Positions 28,385 to 37,608 of a stretch of DNA of 64,000 bases are shown in pieces. This DNA is from Ensifer sp. LC11. GTDB taxonomy: Bacteria > Pseudomonadota > Alphaproteobacteria > Rhizobiales > Rhizobiaceae. The notes beneath the pieces are model-generated. The model was given only the letters and a program-made list of their open reading frames with translations, searched no databases and was not told where the DNA came from. The stretch covers positions 81,303 to 145,302 of the forward strand of contig NZ_MBSO01000011.1 in NCBI RefSeq assembly GCF_001695835.1, written 5' to 3'. Each line of letters starts with the position of its first letter. The stretch's first letter is position 1. The translations under genes and the position numbers were made by a program.

Positions 28385-29125
28385 TCAGACGGTAGGGATC
28401 AGTGCGTGCCGCACGGCCTGCGCCACGGCCTGGGTGTTGGAGACGACATTCAGCTTGCGCCTCGCATTGGTCATGAAGAAACGCACCGTGCGCTCGGAAA
28501 TGCCGAGGATCGTGGCGATCTCCCAATAACTCTTGCCGGCAGCCGCCCAGGTCAGAACTTCCGTCTCCCGCCCTGTCAGCCGCATGTCGCGTGCCGCCGA
28601 GAGGCCACCGGCCATCGCGCCGTGTTCGAGCATGGCGGCATGGAAGAGGTTGGCGGCCAGCTGGAAGTCGCGCAGGTGATGGCGGCGATAGCTCGACCAC
28701 TCGTTGGCCGGCATGTTGACGTTGATTGCCAAAAGCGCCATGCGACCGGCGGGCGACGGCAGTGGCAGGGCAACGCCCTCGGTGGAAATGCCGATCTCCT
28801 GTGCGGCCTCGAACAAGGGCTCGCATTCCGGGAAGCGATGTCGCGCCATCGTCCACTCCACCGGGCGCACGCCGCCAAGGGCGAGTTTCAGGATGGGATC
28901 GATCCGGTGAAGGCTGCGGACCCGGTAGATTTCGGCGGCATAGGCGCCGAAGGTGTGATGCAGCCGGCAGACCTTGAGCTCGTCCGCGTAGGGCTCTGCC
29001 TCCAGGTAGAGCAGATGGGCAATACGGAAGGTCCGGCGCATCAAGGTAAAGAAATGAGCGGGCTCGACACAGCCCCCGCATTCCAGGATTTCCAGCATGT
29101 CGAGGACAGCCTGCTGCTCAGTCAT
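28385..29125 (-). CDS. sinR: LuxR-family AHL-responsive regulator
   Basis: 246 residues. The N-terminal autoinducer-binding domain spans about residues 15-165 (FRIAHLLYLEAEPYADELKVCRLHHTFG, VEWTMARHRFPE, NEWSSYRRHHLRDFQLAANLFHAAML). The C-terminal LuxR helix-turn-helix spans about 180-240 (LTGRETEVLTWAAAGKSYWEIATILGISERTVRFFMTNARRKLNV). It is directly upstream of sinI on the same strand with 145 bp between, the classical sinR-sinI order. Only part of the usual aromatic ligand-pocket pattern can be aligned by eye, so AHL specificity is not inferred. The 282-bp region upstream should contain its promoter. Confidence 0.9.
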   Translation of the reverse strand: MTEQQAVLDMLEILECGGCVEPAHFFTLMRRTFRIAHLLYLEAEPYADELKVCRLHHTFGAYAAEIYRVRSLHRIDPILKLALGGVRPVEWTMARHRFPECEPLFEAAQEIGISTEGVALPLPSPAGRMALLAINVNMPANEWSSYRRHHLRDFQLAANLFHAAMLEHGAMAGGLSAARDMRLTGRETEVLTWAAAGKSYWEIATILGISERTVRFFMTNARRKLNVVSNTQAVAQAVRHALIPTV

Positions 29126-29307
29126 GCCACAACACCGAATCTCGTCCGAGGCTTCAGCATGGTTAGAGGTTCACCTTTTGTCCAGCGCAAACTTTCCCGA
29201 TTGGTGTGTAATACCAATTCTGCAAATCCTGATTGCATCCACGGGTGAGGTCCGCGCGGGACGGCACCGCGGCAGCGGAACTGAAAATGATCCTCAAACC
29301 ACGGACC

Positions 29308-29398
29308 GTCGCGCCTGAGGCAGGCGCGACGCTCGGATATGGCTTCGGGGGCGCCGGTGCGGCGCCCGATTGCAGCGAAGATCGGTGGCGATCTTCGC
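29308..29398. repeat. three consecutive perfect hairpins between sinR and dme
   Basis: The stems are GTCGCGCCT/AGGCGCGAC (29308-29330), GGGCGCC/GGCGCCC (29349-29367) and GCGAAGATCG/CGATCTTCGC (29375-29398). They lie just beyond the dme stop codon in the 282-bp sinR upstream region. The one nearest dme may end or stabilise its transcript; the others are nearer the sinR promoter. No U-run follows any of them on either strand. Confidence 0.6.
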
Positions 29399-29407
29399 GC
29401 TTTCATC

Positions 29408-31720
29408 TCAGCCCGGATGGCTGGCTTCGACGACTGCGAGTGCCGCCATGTTGACGACGCCGCGCGAGGTGACGGACGGCGACAGGATATGAGCCGGCAG
29501 CGCCGAACCGAGGAGAATCGGGCCGACGTGCAGGCTGTCGGTCATGGTCTTGACGACGCCGAGCGTGATGTTGGCGGCATCGAGATTGGGGAAGACCAAG
29601 AGGTTGGCTTCGCCCGAGAGACTGCTGTCCGGCATGACGCGTTGGCGCAACACTTCCGAAATCGCCGCATCGCCGTGCATTTCGCCGTCGACTTCGAGGT
29701 CGGGAGCAAGTTCCCGCACGAGCTGAAGTGCCTTGCGCATCTTGGTGGCGCTCTCCGATTCGCGCGAGCCGAAGTTCGAATGCGAAACCAGGGCAGCGCG
29801 CGGCGTGATGCCGAAGCGGCGGATTTCCTGCGCCGCCATGACCGTCGTCTGGGCGATTTCTTCCGCGCTCGGGCAGTAGCTGACATAGGTGTCGGTGAAG
29901 AAGGTGGCGCCGCGCTGCGAGATCAGCAGGCTGAGAGCCGAGAAGTCGAGTACGCCTTCACGCTTGCCGATGATCTGCGAAACGTCGCGCATGTGCCTGG
30001 AGTAGCGGCCTTCGACGCCGCAGATCAGCGCATCGGCTTCGCCGCGCTTGACGGCAAGCGCGCCGATAACCGTGGTATTGGTGCGCACGATGGTGCGGGC
30101 AGCTTCAGGAATGACTCCGAGGCGGCCGACGAGGGCGAAATAATCCTCGACATAATCGCGATAGCGCGGATCGCCTTCCGGGTTGACCACTTCGAAATCG
30201 ACATCGGGACGGATGCGCAGGCCGTAACGGCGCAGGCGCGTCTCGATGATCTGCGGACGGCCGATCAGGATCGGCCGGGCCGTGCCTTCCTCCAGCAGCA
30301 CCTGGGCCGCGCGCAGCACGCGCTCGTCTTCGCCTTCGGCAAAGATCACGCGGTTCTTCTGGGCGTTCTTGGCTGCGGCAAACACCGGCTTCATGATGAA
30401 GCCGGAGCGGAAGACGAAGCGGTTCAGCTTGTCGAGATAGGCGTCATAGTCCTGGATCGGGCGGGTGGCGACACCGCTTTCCTCCGCGGCCTTCGCTACG
30501 GCCGGCGCGATGCGCAGGATCAGGCGCTGATCGAAGGGCGAGGGGATCAGGTAATCGGGGCCGAAGACCGGGGTCTCGCCGGAATAGGCGCGGGCGGCGA
30601 CGTCGGACGGCTCTTCGCGGGCAAGGCCGGCGATGGCGCGCACGGCGGCCATCTTCATTTCTTCGTTGATCGTGCTTGCGCCGCAGTCGAGCGCGCCGCG
30701 GAAGATGTGCGGGAAGCAGAGAACGTTGTTGACCTGGTTCGGGAAGTCCGAGCGGCCAGTGCAGATCATCGCATCCGGGCGAGCGGCGCGGGCTTCTTCC
30801 GGCATGATTTCCGGCGTCGGATTGGCGAGCGCCATGATCAGCGGCTTCTCGGCCATCTGCGCCAAAAGTTCGGGCTTCAGGACGCCCGCTGCCGACAGGC
30901 CGAGGAAGACGTCGGCGCCGCCGATGCTGTCGGCGAGAACGCGGTTGTCGCTCTCCTGGGCGTAGACGGATTTCCACTCGTCCATCAACACTTCGCGGCC
31001 CTTGTAGACGAGGCCCTCGAGGTCGTGCACCCAGATGTTCTCGCGCTTGGCGCCGAGCGTGACGAGCAGGTTGAGGCAGGCAAGTGCGGCGGCACCGGCG
31101 CCCGACGTGACGATCTTCGCCTTGGCGATGTCCTTGCCGGCGAGTTCCAGCCCATTGAGGATGGCGGCGGCGACGATGATGGCGGTTCCGTGCTGGTCGT
31201 CATGGAAGACCGGGATCTGCATCTTTTCACGCAGGCGGCGCTCGACCTCGAAACATTCGGGCGCCTTGATGTCTTCGAGGTTGATGCCGCCGAAGGTCGG
31301 CTCCAGCGCGGAGATCACGTCGACCATGCGCTCGATGCTCGATGCGTCGATCTCGATGTCGAAGACGTCGATGCCGGCGAACTTCTTGAACAGAACCGCC
31401 TTGCCCTCCATCACGGGCTTGGAGGCCAGCGGCCCGATATTGCCGAGGCCGAGAACGGCCGTGCCGTTGGAAATGACGGCAACAAGGTTGGCGCGCGCCG
31501 TATAGTCGGCAGCGGTTTCCGGATTGTCGCGGATGGCGATGCAAGGGGCAGCGACACCAGGCGAATAGGCAAGCGCCAGGTCGCGCTGGTTGCCAAGCGG
31601 CTTGGTGGGCTGGATTTCGAGCTTTCCCGGGCGCGGGTAACGGTGGAAGAAAAGGGCCTGCTGGTCGATGTCGCCGCTGGCCGGACCGGTATGGGATTTC
31701 GTCTTGTCGCCCGTGTTCAT
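29408..31720 (-). CDS. dme: malic enzyme fused to phosphotransacetylase-like domain
   Basis: 770 residues from the Met of MNTGDKTKS at 31720; the frame is open 13 codons further. It oxidatively decarboxylates malate to pyruvate. The N-terminal malic domain has [35 protein letters not shown] and FHDDQHGTA. The NAD(P)-binding domain has [16 protein letters not shown], and a C-terminal PTA-like domain begins near residue 440 ([24 protein letters not shown]). This long fused form is the MaeB type. Rhizobia have two, the NAD-linked DME and the NADP-linked TME. The 770-residue length and sinRI neighbourhood point to dme, but cofactor preference cannot be read here. Confidence 0.88.
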   Translation of the reverse strand: MNTGDKTKSHTGPASGDIDQQALFFHRYPRPGKLEIQPTKPLGNQRDLALAYSPGVAAPCIAIRDNPETAADYTARANLVAVISNGTAVLGLGNIGPLASKPVMEGKAVLFKKFAGIDVFDIEIDASSIERMVDVISALEPTFGGINLEDIKAPECFEVERRLREKMQIPVFHDDQHGTAIIVAAAILNGLELAGKDIAKAKIVTSGAGAAALACLNLLVTLGAKRENIWVHDLEGLVYKGREVLMDEWKSVYAQESDNRVLADSIGGADVFLGLSAAGVLKPELLAQMAEKPLIMALANPTPEIMPEEARAARPDAMICTGRSDFPNQVNNVLCFPHIFRGALDCGASTINEEMKMAAVRAIAGLAREEPSDVAARAYSGETPVFGPDYLIPSPFDQRLILRIAPAVAKAAEESGVATRPIQDYDAYLDKLNRFVFRSGFIMKPVFAAAKNAQKNRVIFAEGEDERVLRAAQVLLEEGTARPILIGRPQIIETRLRRYGLRIRPDVDFEVVNPEGDPRYRDYVEDYFALVGRLGVIPEAARTIVRTNTTVIGALAVKRGEADALICGVEGRYSRHMRDVSQIIGKREGVLDFSALSLLISQRGATFFTDTYVSYCPSAEEIAQTTVMAAQEIRRFGITPRAALVSHSNFGSRESESATKMRKALQLVRELAPDLEVDGEMHGDAAISEVLRQRVMPDSSLSGEANLLVFPNLDAANITLGVVKTMTDSLHVGPILLGSALPAHILSPSVTSRGVVNMAALAVVEASHPG

Positions 31721-31891
31721 GCTCTCACATTCCTCATTCGTGGTCGTGCCTTTTGGCATGAATTCGGAGCGAGGTACAGTTTTGCAGCACTGATTTCAGT
31801 GAAGGCCTCGGCCGGCCATGCTTATGTCATCTTCCTGAAACACGAGTCTGGTTTTCACGAGGGCAGGAAGCGCAACGAAGACGAGGCTGGC

Positions 31892-32731
31892 ATGACGGCG
31901 GCGCAGCAAGACAACTCCGTACGGAAGCTCAGGACGTTGTTCATCTCCGACGTCCATCTCGGCTCTAAGGCCGCCAAGACGGACTACCTCCTGGATTTCC
32001 TGCGACACCATGAAGCGGAGACAATCGTCCTTGTCGGCGACATCGTCGACGGCTGGCGGTTGAAGCGCAGCTGGTACTGGCCGCAGAATTGCAACGACGT
32101 CGTTCAGAAGCTGTTGCGCAAGGCGCGCAAGGGCACCCGTATCGTCTATATTCCGGGCAATCACGACGAGTTCCTGCGCGATTTTCCGGGTGTTCATTTC
32201 GGCGGCATCGAGGTGGCGCAGCGTTACATGCACAAGGCAGCCGATGGCCGCACCTATCTCGTGCTGCACGGCGACGAATTCGACGTGGTCGTACGCAATG
32301 CCCGCGTGCTCGCCTATCTCGGCGACTGGGCCTATGACACGGCGATCGCCATCAACATCGGCCTGGCTGCGATCCGCCGTCGCCTCGGCATGCCCTATTG
32401 GTCGTTTTCCTCCTGGGCAAAGCTGCAGGTCAAGCATGCGGTCAACTTCATCGGCGAGTTCCAGAAGGTCGTCGCCGAGGAGGCGCGCCGACACGATGCT
32501 CAGGGTGTGATCTGCGGACACATCCATCACGCGGTCATCGAGGACATTGGCGATATCCGCTACATCAACACCGGTGATTGGGTGGAAAGCTGCACGGCGA
32601 TCGCCGAGCATGATGACGGTACGATGGAACTGATCACCTGGCACCAGATGCGCGGCGGGGCCGGCGAGGCCGAAGCTGCTGGTGAAGCCGACAAGCTGCT
32701 TGCTCAACTTCTGACCCGGCGCGCTGCCTAG
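31892..32731 (+). CDS. LpxH-like metallophosphoesterase (UDP-2,3-diacylglucosamine diphosphatase family)
   Basis: 279 residues from the ATG at 31892. Calcineurin-type metal motifs are complete: LFISDVHLGS, LVGDIVDGW, IPGNHDEFL, LVLHGDEFDVV and GVICGHIHHA. The WYWPQNCNDVVQKLLRKARKG segment is typical of the LpxH-like subgroup. LpxH cleaves UDP-2,3-diacylglucosamine in lipid A synthesis, but many alphaproteobacteria use the unrelated LpxI for that step, so this protein's real substrate is open. It is divergent from dme. The upstream open frame antisense to dme is not part of the gene. Confidence 0.8.
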   Translation: MTAAQQDNSVRKLRTLFISDVHLGSKAAKTDYLLDFLRHHEAETIVLVGDIVDGWRLKRSWYWPQNCNDVVQKLLRKARKGTRIVYIPGNHDEFLRDFPGVHFGGIEVAQRYMHKAADGRTYLVLHGDEFDVVVRNARVLAYLGDWAYDTAIAINIGLAAIRRRLGMPYWSFSSWAKLQVKHAVNFIGEFQKVVAEEARRHDAQGVICGHIHHAVIEDIGDIRYINTGDWVESCTAIAEHDDGTMELITWHQMRGGAGEAEAAGEADKLLAQLLTRRAA

Positions 32732-33057
32732 CCTGCTTTCTTTGCGGCCGGCAGATGATTTGGAATGGGATCGATCAGCGTTCCCGCCCATATCGCCGGA
32801 AATGCGTCAATGCCATTGTGGAGGCGGTTGGGGCACGACAACAGCTGCCTGGATACCGCTCAGGCAGACGAGGCGTCACCGCTGTTGGTTATCGACGATG
32901 AGCGCAGGGACGGCGACGCGGATGATTTTCCGCATGACGGCGATCTACCGCGGTTTGCGAGGTTGCAGCCTCAACGAAAGGTCTGTCGCGAAAACTAGGT
33001 TATGGCGGGGCTTGCCCGGCCTGTGCTAAAGATCGGCCACAGCCATCAGGTCAGCCG
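32732..33057. other. intergenic region, no convincing gene
   Basis: About 325 bp before the MFS transporter gene. Two overlapping plus-strand ORFs of 77 and 95 codons exist (32765-32998 and 32742-33029), but neither has a family-like sequence or a good ribosome-binding site. No hairpin or repeat copy stands out. Confidence 0.4.
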
Positions 33058-34278
33058 ATGATTCCCTCCTCAGCGCCCGCATCCGTGGGCCCTCCGCCGC
33101 GCCATTTCGCGCTTCGCATCGCTTTGCTCTTTTGCGCGCCGTTGATCGTCAACGGCTTCGCGATGCCGTATTTTCCGGTGTGGCTCAGCACGCTGTCGAT
33201 GACAGACTTTGAAATCGGCGTGGTGCTGGCGCTCCCGATGTTCGTGCGCGTCATCACCGCGCCGATCGCGGGCGTCATCGCCGACAGGCTTGGCGATCGG
33301 GTGGTCGTGCTGATCTGGTCCGGTTTCCTGTCGCTCACAACCGCCTTGGTGCTGTTTTATTTCCGCGATTTCTGGCCGGTGCTGGTCATCTATACGCTGC
33401 AGTCGGCGGTCTACTCGCCCTATGTGCCGATCGTCGAGGCGATCGCGCTCTCCGGGGTCCGGCGCTGGGGCTTCGATTACGCCCATATGCGGCTCTGGGG
33501 CTCGGTCGCCTTCATCGGCGCGACGATGCTCGGCGGCTGGATGATCGGCATTATCGGCAGCGACATGGTGCTGCCGGCGATGGCGATCGGGTTCGGGCTG
33601 ACGATCGCCATGGCCTTTGCGGCGCCGCGCGTCGGCAAACCACGCCGGCCTTCACCGATCACGGCGCTCACCGAGCCGCCGCCGCAGTCGCTGCGGCAGC
33701 TCGACCTGCAACTGTTGTTGATTGGCGTGACATTGGTCAATGCCAGCCACGCCATGCTGTTCGCTTTTTCGGCCATCTATTGGCAGCACATCGGCTATAG
33801 TGGCACCGAGATTGGCTTGCTCTGGAGCGCCGGTGTGGCGGCCGAAGTGACGATGTTCGTCTTTGCCAAGGCGATCAGCCGCCGCTTCAGCGTCTGGGTG
33901 ATGATCCTCTCTGGCTGCTCGCTCGCGGTTGTGCGCTGGATCATCTTCCCGATGGACCTCGGCTTTGCCGGCTACTTCATCCTTCAGTGCTTTCACGCCT
34001 TTACCTATGCCATCATGCACACCGGCATGCAGCACAAGCTCGTCGAGCGCGTGGTGGAGGCGCAAGAAGCATCGGCCCAGGGGCTTTACTTCTTCTACAC
34101 CGGCATTTTCACGGCGATCCTGACGTTCCTGTCCGGCTATTTCTACGCCTGGTACGGCGTGAAGGGCTTCTATTCGATGTCGGTCGTCGCCTTTGCCGGA
34201 TGCTGTTTCGCCGTTGCGGCCTGGTATCTTCAGCCCCAGAGGCGCGGCTCGGGCGGAAAGACCAGCGAAGCCTCGTAG
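33058..34278 (+). CDS. MFS transporter (MFS_1-like, HcaT/PPP type)
   Basis: 406 residues with about 12 hydrophobic helices. The N-terminal half reads FALRIALLFCAPLIVNGFAMPYFPVWLSTLSMTDFEIGVVLALPMFVRVITAPIAGVIADRLGDR, with the MFS motif-A-like GVIADRLGDR between helices 2 and 3. The family includes phenylpropionate (HcaT) and nucleoside-type permeases, and YWQHIGYSGTEIGLLWSAGVAAEVTMF in the second half is typical of it. The substrate cannot be read. It is convergent with dgcA and overlaps its 3' end by 49 bp, so the two reading frames share DNA on opposite strands at 34230-34278. Confidence 0.87.
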   Translation: MIPSSAPASVGPPPRHFALRIALLFCAPLIVNGFAMPYFPVWLSTLSMTDFEIGVVLALPMFVRVITAPIAGVIADRLGDRVVVLIWSGFLSLTTALVLFYFRDFWPVLVIYTLQSAVYSPYVPIVEAIALSGVRRWGFDYAHMRLWGSVAFIGATMLGGWMIGIIGSDMVLPAMAIGFGLTIAMAFAAPRVGKPRRPSPITALTEPPPQSLRQLDLQLLLIGVTLVNASHAMLFAFSAIYWQHIGYSGTEIGLLWSAGVAAEVTMFVFAKAISRRFSVWVMILSGCSLAVVRWIIFPMDLGFAGYFILQCFHAFTYAIMHTGMQHKLVERVVEAQEASAQGLYFFYTGIFTAILTFLSGYFYAWYGVKGFYSMSVVAFAGCCFAVAAWYLQPQRRGSGGKTSEAS

Positions 34279-35213
34279 CGCAGGCCTGGCGTTCGGTCCT
34301 CAGCCAGGAGCAGCGCCCCGTCAAGGTCGACGAAATCCGCACCCTGGGCAACAAGGATGGCCGGTGCCATCGCCAGCGAACTGCCGACCATGCAGCCGAC
34401 CATGACCTTGAGGCCGAGGGCTACCGCCTGGTCACGCATTAGCAACGCCTCGGTCAGGCCGCCGGTCTTGTCGAGCTTGATGTTGACCGCATCATAGCGG
34501 CCGACGAGAGCGGCCAGATCTCCAGTGGCGTGCACACTTTCATCGGCGCAGATGGGGACGGGGCGTGAAATCGTAGCCAGCGCCTCGTCGCGCCCGGCAG
34601 GGAGCGGCTGCTCGATCAGGTCGATCCGTTCTTCGGCTGAGATCGCGAAGTGGTAGGCAAGATTGTCGGGGGTCCAGCCTTCGTTGGCATCGAGAATGAT
34701 GCGGCTTTCGGGTGCGCCGGCCCTGACTGCACGGATCCGCGCGGCGTCATCCGGCGTTCCGACCTTGACCTTGAGGAGCGCACGGTGGGCGTATCTGGCT
34801 GCCTGTTCGCGCATTGCGTCGGGCTCAGCAAGCGAGAGTGTGTAGGCCGTGGTCAAAGCCTCCGGCGAGCGAACTCCCGCAAGCACATGAATTGGCGTGT
34901 TTTTCTGCTTTGCCTCAAGGTCCCACAACGCGCAATCGACGGCATTTCGGGCCGCTCCCGGCTTCATCTCCTGCTGAAGACCGGCGCGGGTCAGACCAGC
35001 CTCGATGCGCGGGCGAATGGCGGCGATTTCAGCCAGCACCGATTCGATCGTCTCGCCATAGCGGCCATAGGGAACGCACTCGCCGGAGCCGGTGTGGGTG
35101 CCGCCGCCGATTCGGCAGGTGACGACGCTTGCCGTCGTCTTGGAGCCGCGCGAGATCGTAAACGTGCGTGCAATCGGGAAATGTTCGACCGCGGCATCGA
35201 GGGAAAGTGACAT
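34230..35213 (-). CDS. dgcA: dipeptide epimerase / N-acetyl-D-glutamate racemase-type enolase-superfamily enzyme
   Basis: 327 residues of the enolase superfamily, muconate-lactonising subgroup. The catalytic KxK motif is in ALLKVKVG. Metal ligands are Asp in ILDANEGW, Glu in DLIEQPLP and Asp in PICADESVH, and the opposite-face Lys is in VNIKLDKTGG; all are present. These enzymes epimerise L-Ala-D/L-Glu; the DgcA subgroup racemises N-acetyl-glutamate in D-glutamate catabolism. The usual DgcN partner is not adjacent here, so the symbol is moderately confident. The gene overlaps the convergent MFS gene by 49 bp at its 3' end. Confidence 0.82.
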   Translation of the reverse strand: MSLSLDAAVEHFPIARTFTISRGSKTTASVVTCRIGGGTHTGSGECVPYGRYGETIESVLAEIAAIRPRIEAGLTRAGLQQEMKPGAARNAVDCALWDLEAKQKNTPIHVLAGVRSPEALTTAYTLSLAEPDAMREQAARYAHRALLKVKVGTPDDAARIRAVRAGAPESRIILDANEGWTPDNLAYHFAISAEERIDLIEQPLPAGRDEALATISRPVPICADESVHATGDLAALVGRYDAVNIKLDKTGGLTEALLMRDQAVALGLKVMVGCMVGSSLAMAPAILVAQGADFVDLDGALLLAEDRTPGLRYEASLVFPPEPRLWG

Positions 35214-35320
35214 GAAAGCGTCTCCGGCAGGTAAACTGGGGGCCTGGCGTCATCGCGACGCAACGTTCGGATGACAGCAAAGGTGCGAGCCGTTATGACG
35301 GTGTAAGGATTTACGAATCT

Positions 35321-35393
35321 TTACGGCGTCGTGCGTCCGACAGGCCGCGCGACGCGCGCGGTAACACTTTAGGTCTGCTGCATAATCCTGTCC
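35321..35393 (-). repeat. dispersed nested-palindrome repeat, copy G (diverged)
   Basis: On the minus strand it begins GGACAGGATTATGCAGCA and has TAAAGTGTTAC in the same order as copies A-C. The outer arms TTACGGCG/CGCGGTAA pair with one mismatch, and an inner CGTCGTGCG/CGCGCGACG stem has one G-T pair. It lies right before the Mla-type operon. Confidence 0.62.
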
Positions 35394-35451
35394 TCAAATC
35401 AATCGAGATTGGAGGTATTATGCAACGGCAAATCGGGAATACAGAAGCCAC

Positions 35452-36600
35452 GTGTCGCAGCCCGCCCGCAAGATCACAGCCGATGTCGCGCTGGCCGAAA
35501 ATGGCGGCGGGCGAAGCTATGTCTTTACCGGCGCGTGGCGTCACGAGACCGCTGAAGCGATGGCAGCGAAGCTTGATCGGCTCGCGCGCAAGGACGATGG
35601 CATCCGGCAGTTCGACCTCTCCGGCGTGACGGCGATGGATACGGCCGGCGCCTGGATCATCCGGCGCTTCATGACCCGGGTCGCCGGGCCATCGCGCGAT
35701 GACGTTCATTTCGTCGAGGGCGGGCAGCGCTACGTCGAGCTAATCGATGCCCTGCCGGCAGAACTGCGCGCGCCCGAAGGCGGCGGCGAGCGGCTGCCGC
35801 TGTTCCAGCGTATTTTCGCACCGGTTGGCGAAGTCATGGTCGCGACTTGGGACGATATCGTGGCGGCCATGTACATCCTTGGCTCGGCCGTGCGCGGCGC
35901 CCAGCTAAAGCTCGGGCGGCACAGCGGCGTCTCGCCGGCCGCGATCGTTCATCAGATCGACCGGATGGGTGTGATGGCCGTGCCGATCATCACGCTGATG
36001 TCGTTTCTGATCGGCGCGATCATCGCGCAGCAGGGCGCGTTTCAGCTCCGCTACTTCGGCGCTGAAGTCTTTGTCGTTGATCTCGTCGGCATTCTGCAAT
36101 TGCGCGAAATCGGCGTGCTGCTCACGGCGATCATGATTGCCGGCCGTTCCGGCAGCGCCATCACCGCTGAAATCGGATCGATGAAGATGCGCGAGGAGGT
36201 GGATGCGCTGAAGGTGATGGGGCTGAGCCCTGTCGGCGTTCTCGTTTTTCCGCGCCTTGTTGCGTTGACCGTTGCACTGCCGCTCTTGACCATCATCGCC
36301 AACTTCGCCGCCCTGGTCGGCGCGGCACTGGTTGCCTGGGGCTATTCGGGCATCACGATCCCGACCTTCCTTGCCCGCCTGCAGGAGGCCATCGATTTCT
36401 CGTCCGTCGCCGCCGGCATGATCAAAGCGCCGTTCATGGCGCTGATCATCGGCGTGGTGGCGGCCGTCGAGGGGCTCAAGGTCGGCGGCAGCGCGGAATC
36501 GCTCGGCCGCCACGTGACGTCTTCGGTGGTCAAGTCGATCTTCGTCGTGATCCTGATCGACGGGCTCTTCGCCATGTTCTACGCATCAATCGATTTCTGA
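35452..36600 (+). CDS. MlaE-family ABC transporter permease with N-terminal STAS-like domain
   Basis: 382 residues. The first about 100 residues resemble a STAS domain (YVFTGAWRHETAEAMAAKLDRL, IRQFDLSGVTAMDTAGAWIIRRF). The MlaE permease follows with several membrane helices and the signature EIGSMKMREEVDALKVMGLSPVGVLVFPRLVAL. It should form the membrane channel of a lipid-transport system with the ATPase and MCE protein downstream. In E. coli the STAS protein (MlaB) is separate, so this is a natural fusion known in alphaproteobacteria. Start: GTG at 35452, which lacks a clear ribosome-binding site. A perfect GGAGG plus ATG pair exists 32 bp upstream, at 35420, but in another frame. Confidence 0.85.
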   Translation: MSQPARKITADVALAENGGGRSYVFTGAWRHETAEAMAAKLDRLARKDDGIRQFDLSGVTAMDTAGAWIIRRFMTRVAGPSRDDVHFVEGGQRYVELIDALPAELRAPEGGGERLPLFQRIFAPVGEVMVATWDDIVAAMYILGSAVRGAQLKLGRHSGVSPAAIVHQIDRMGVMAVPIITLMSFLIGAIIAQQGAFQLRYFGAEVFVVDLVGILQLREIGVLLTAIMIAGRSGSAITAEIGSMKMREEVDALKVMGLSPVGVLVFPRLVALTVALPLLTIIANFAALVGAALVAWGYSGITIPTFLARLQEAIDFSSVAAGMIKAPFMALIIGVVAAVEGLKVGGSAESLGRHVTSSVVKSIFVVILIDGLFAMFYASIDF

Positions 36601-36613
36601 GGCGGACAGTAGC

Positions 36614-37432
36614 GTGAACCCACTCGAGAAGAGGCACGAGGACGACCGGGGGACCGAGGCAAATGGACGGGAATCCGTTCTGTCCGTCCGTGACCTCACG
36701 GTGGGGTTCGGTTCCAACATCGTGCTCGACAAGCTGAACCTCCAAATCTACCGCGGCGAGATCCTCGGTTTCGTCGGCGCGTCCGGTACCGGCAAGTCAG
36801 TGCTGATGCGTACCGTGCTCAGGCTTCTGGCAAAGCGTTCCGGCAAGATCGAAATTCTCGGCGCAGACTACGACAAGATAACAGAAGCCGAACGCATCGC
36901 CCTCGACATGCGCCTCGGCGTTCTCTTTCAGCACGGTGCACTGTTTTCGGCACTGACGGTGCGCGAGAACATTCAGGTGCCGATGCGGGAATATCTCGAC
37001 CTGCCGCAAAGCCTGATGGACGAGCTGGCCCGAGTGAAGATCGAGCTCGTCGGCCTCGCGCCGGAGGCGGCGGAAAAGTACCCGTCCGAACTCTCCGGCG
37101 GCATGATCAAACGTGCCGCACTCGCGCGCGCTCTGGCGCTCGATCCCGATCTGGTTTTCCTCGACGAGCCGACCTCGGGGCTGGACCCGATCGGTGCAGC
37201 GGAGTTCGACGAGTTGATTGCCAAGCTGCGCGACACGTTGGGATTGACCGTGTATATGGTGACACACGACCTCGATAGTCTCTTTTCCGTCTGTGATCGT
37301 ATCGCAGTGCTCGGCAAGAAGAAGGTTCTGGTCGAAGGCACCGTGGAAGACATGCTGGCCTGTGACGATCCTTGGGTGCAGTCCTATTTCAGGGGCAAGC
37401 GGGCCCGGTCGATCGTGCGAAACGATCAGTGA
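36614..37432 (+). CDS. MlaF-type ABC transporter ATP-binding protein
   Basis: 272 residues from a GTG at 36614, 13 bp after the permease stop. Walker A is GASGTGKSVLMRTVLRL, the signature LSGGMIKRAALARALA, Walker B DLVFLDEPTSGLDPIG, and the switch His lies in VYMVTHDLDSLF. LSGGMIKR and DLDSLFSVCDRIAVL are characteristic of MlaF-like ATPases. It energises lipid movement between the inner and outer membranes with the adjacent permease and MCE protein. The N-terminal 25 residues are charged and extra to the family core. Confidence 0.9.
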   Translation: MNPLEKRHEDDRGTEANGRESVLSVRDLTVGFGSNIVLDKLNLQIYRGEILGFVGASGTGKSVLMRTVLRLLAKRSGKIEILGADYDKITEAERIALDMRLGVLFQHGALFSALTVRENIQVPMREYLDLPQSLMDELARVKIELVGLAPEAAEKYPSELSGGMIKRAALARALALDPDLVFLDEPTSGLDPIGAAEFDELIAKLRDTLGLTVYMVTHDLDSLFSVCDRIAVLGKKKVLVEGTVEDMLACDDPWVQSYFRGKRARSIVRNDQ

Positions 37433-37496
37433 CTTGAGCACCCGCGCTCAAGCGAAATGGCTTGAAGCGGAAGGTGCTTTGTAAATGAAGGTGCTG

Positions 37497-37528
37497 GAGC
37501 GCCCTTTGCGTTTGAACGCATGGCGCTC
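37497..37528. repeat. hairpin related to the nested-palindrome repeats (copy E)
   Basis: The outer arms GAGCGCC (37497-37503) and GGCGCTC (37522-37528) enclose an inner GCGTTTGAACGC palindrome. It has the same nested layout as the other copies but a different arm sequence. It sits in the 176-bp gap between the MlaF-type and MlaD-type genes, inside a probable operon. Confidence 0.6.
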
Positions 37529-37608
37529 TTACAGATCGCGGTCTTGGCACGCATGCGTCGAGATCGGAGCAAGAGCCGGTGAAGCGGCCACGAAGGTAGT
37601 CGGAACGA

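Noticed and set aside
29339..31891. An 850-codon plus-strand open frame antisense to dme, continuous with the LpxH-like gene
   Set aside because: The frame is open only because of biased codon use in dme. The family sequence begins at the Met at 31892.
32742..33029. Two small overlapping ORFs (77 and 95 codons) before the MFS gene
   Set aside because: No family resemblance, no convincing ribosome-binding site, and mutual overlap in different frames.
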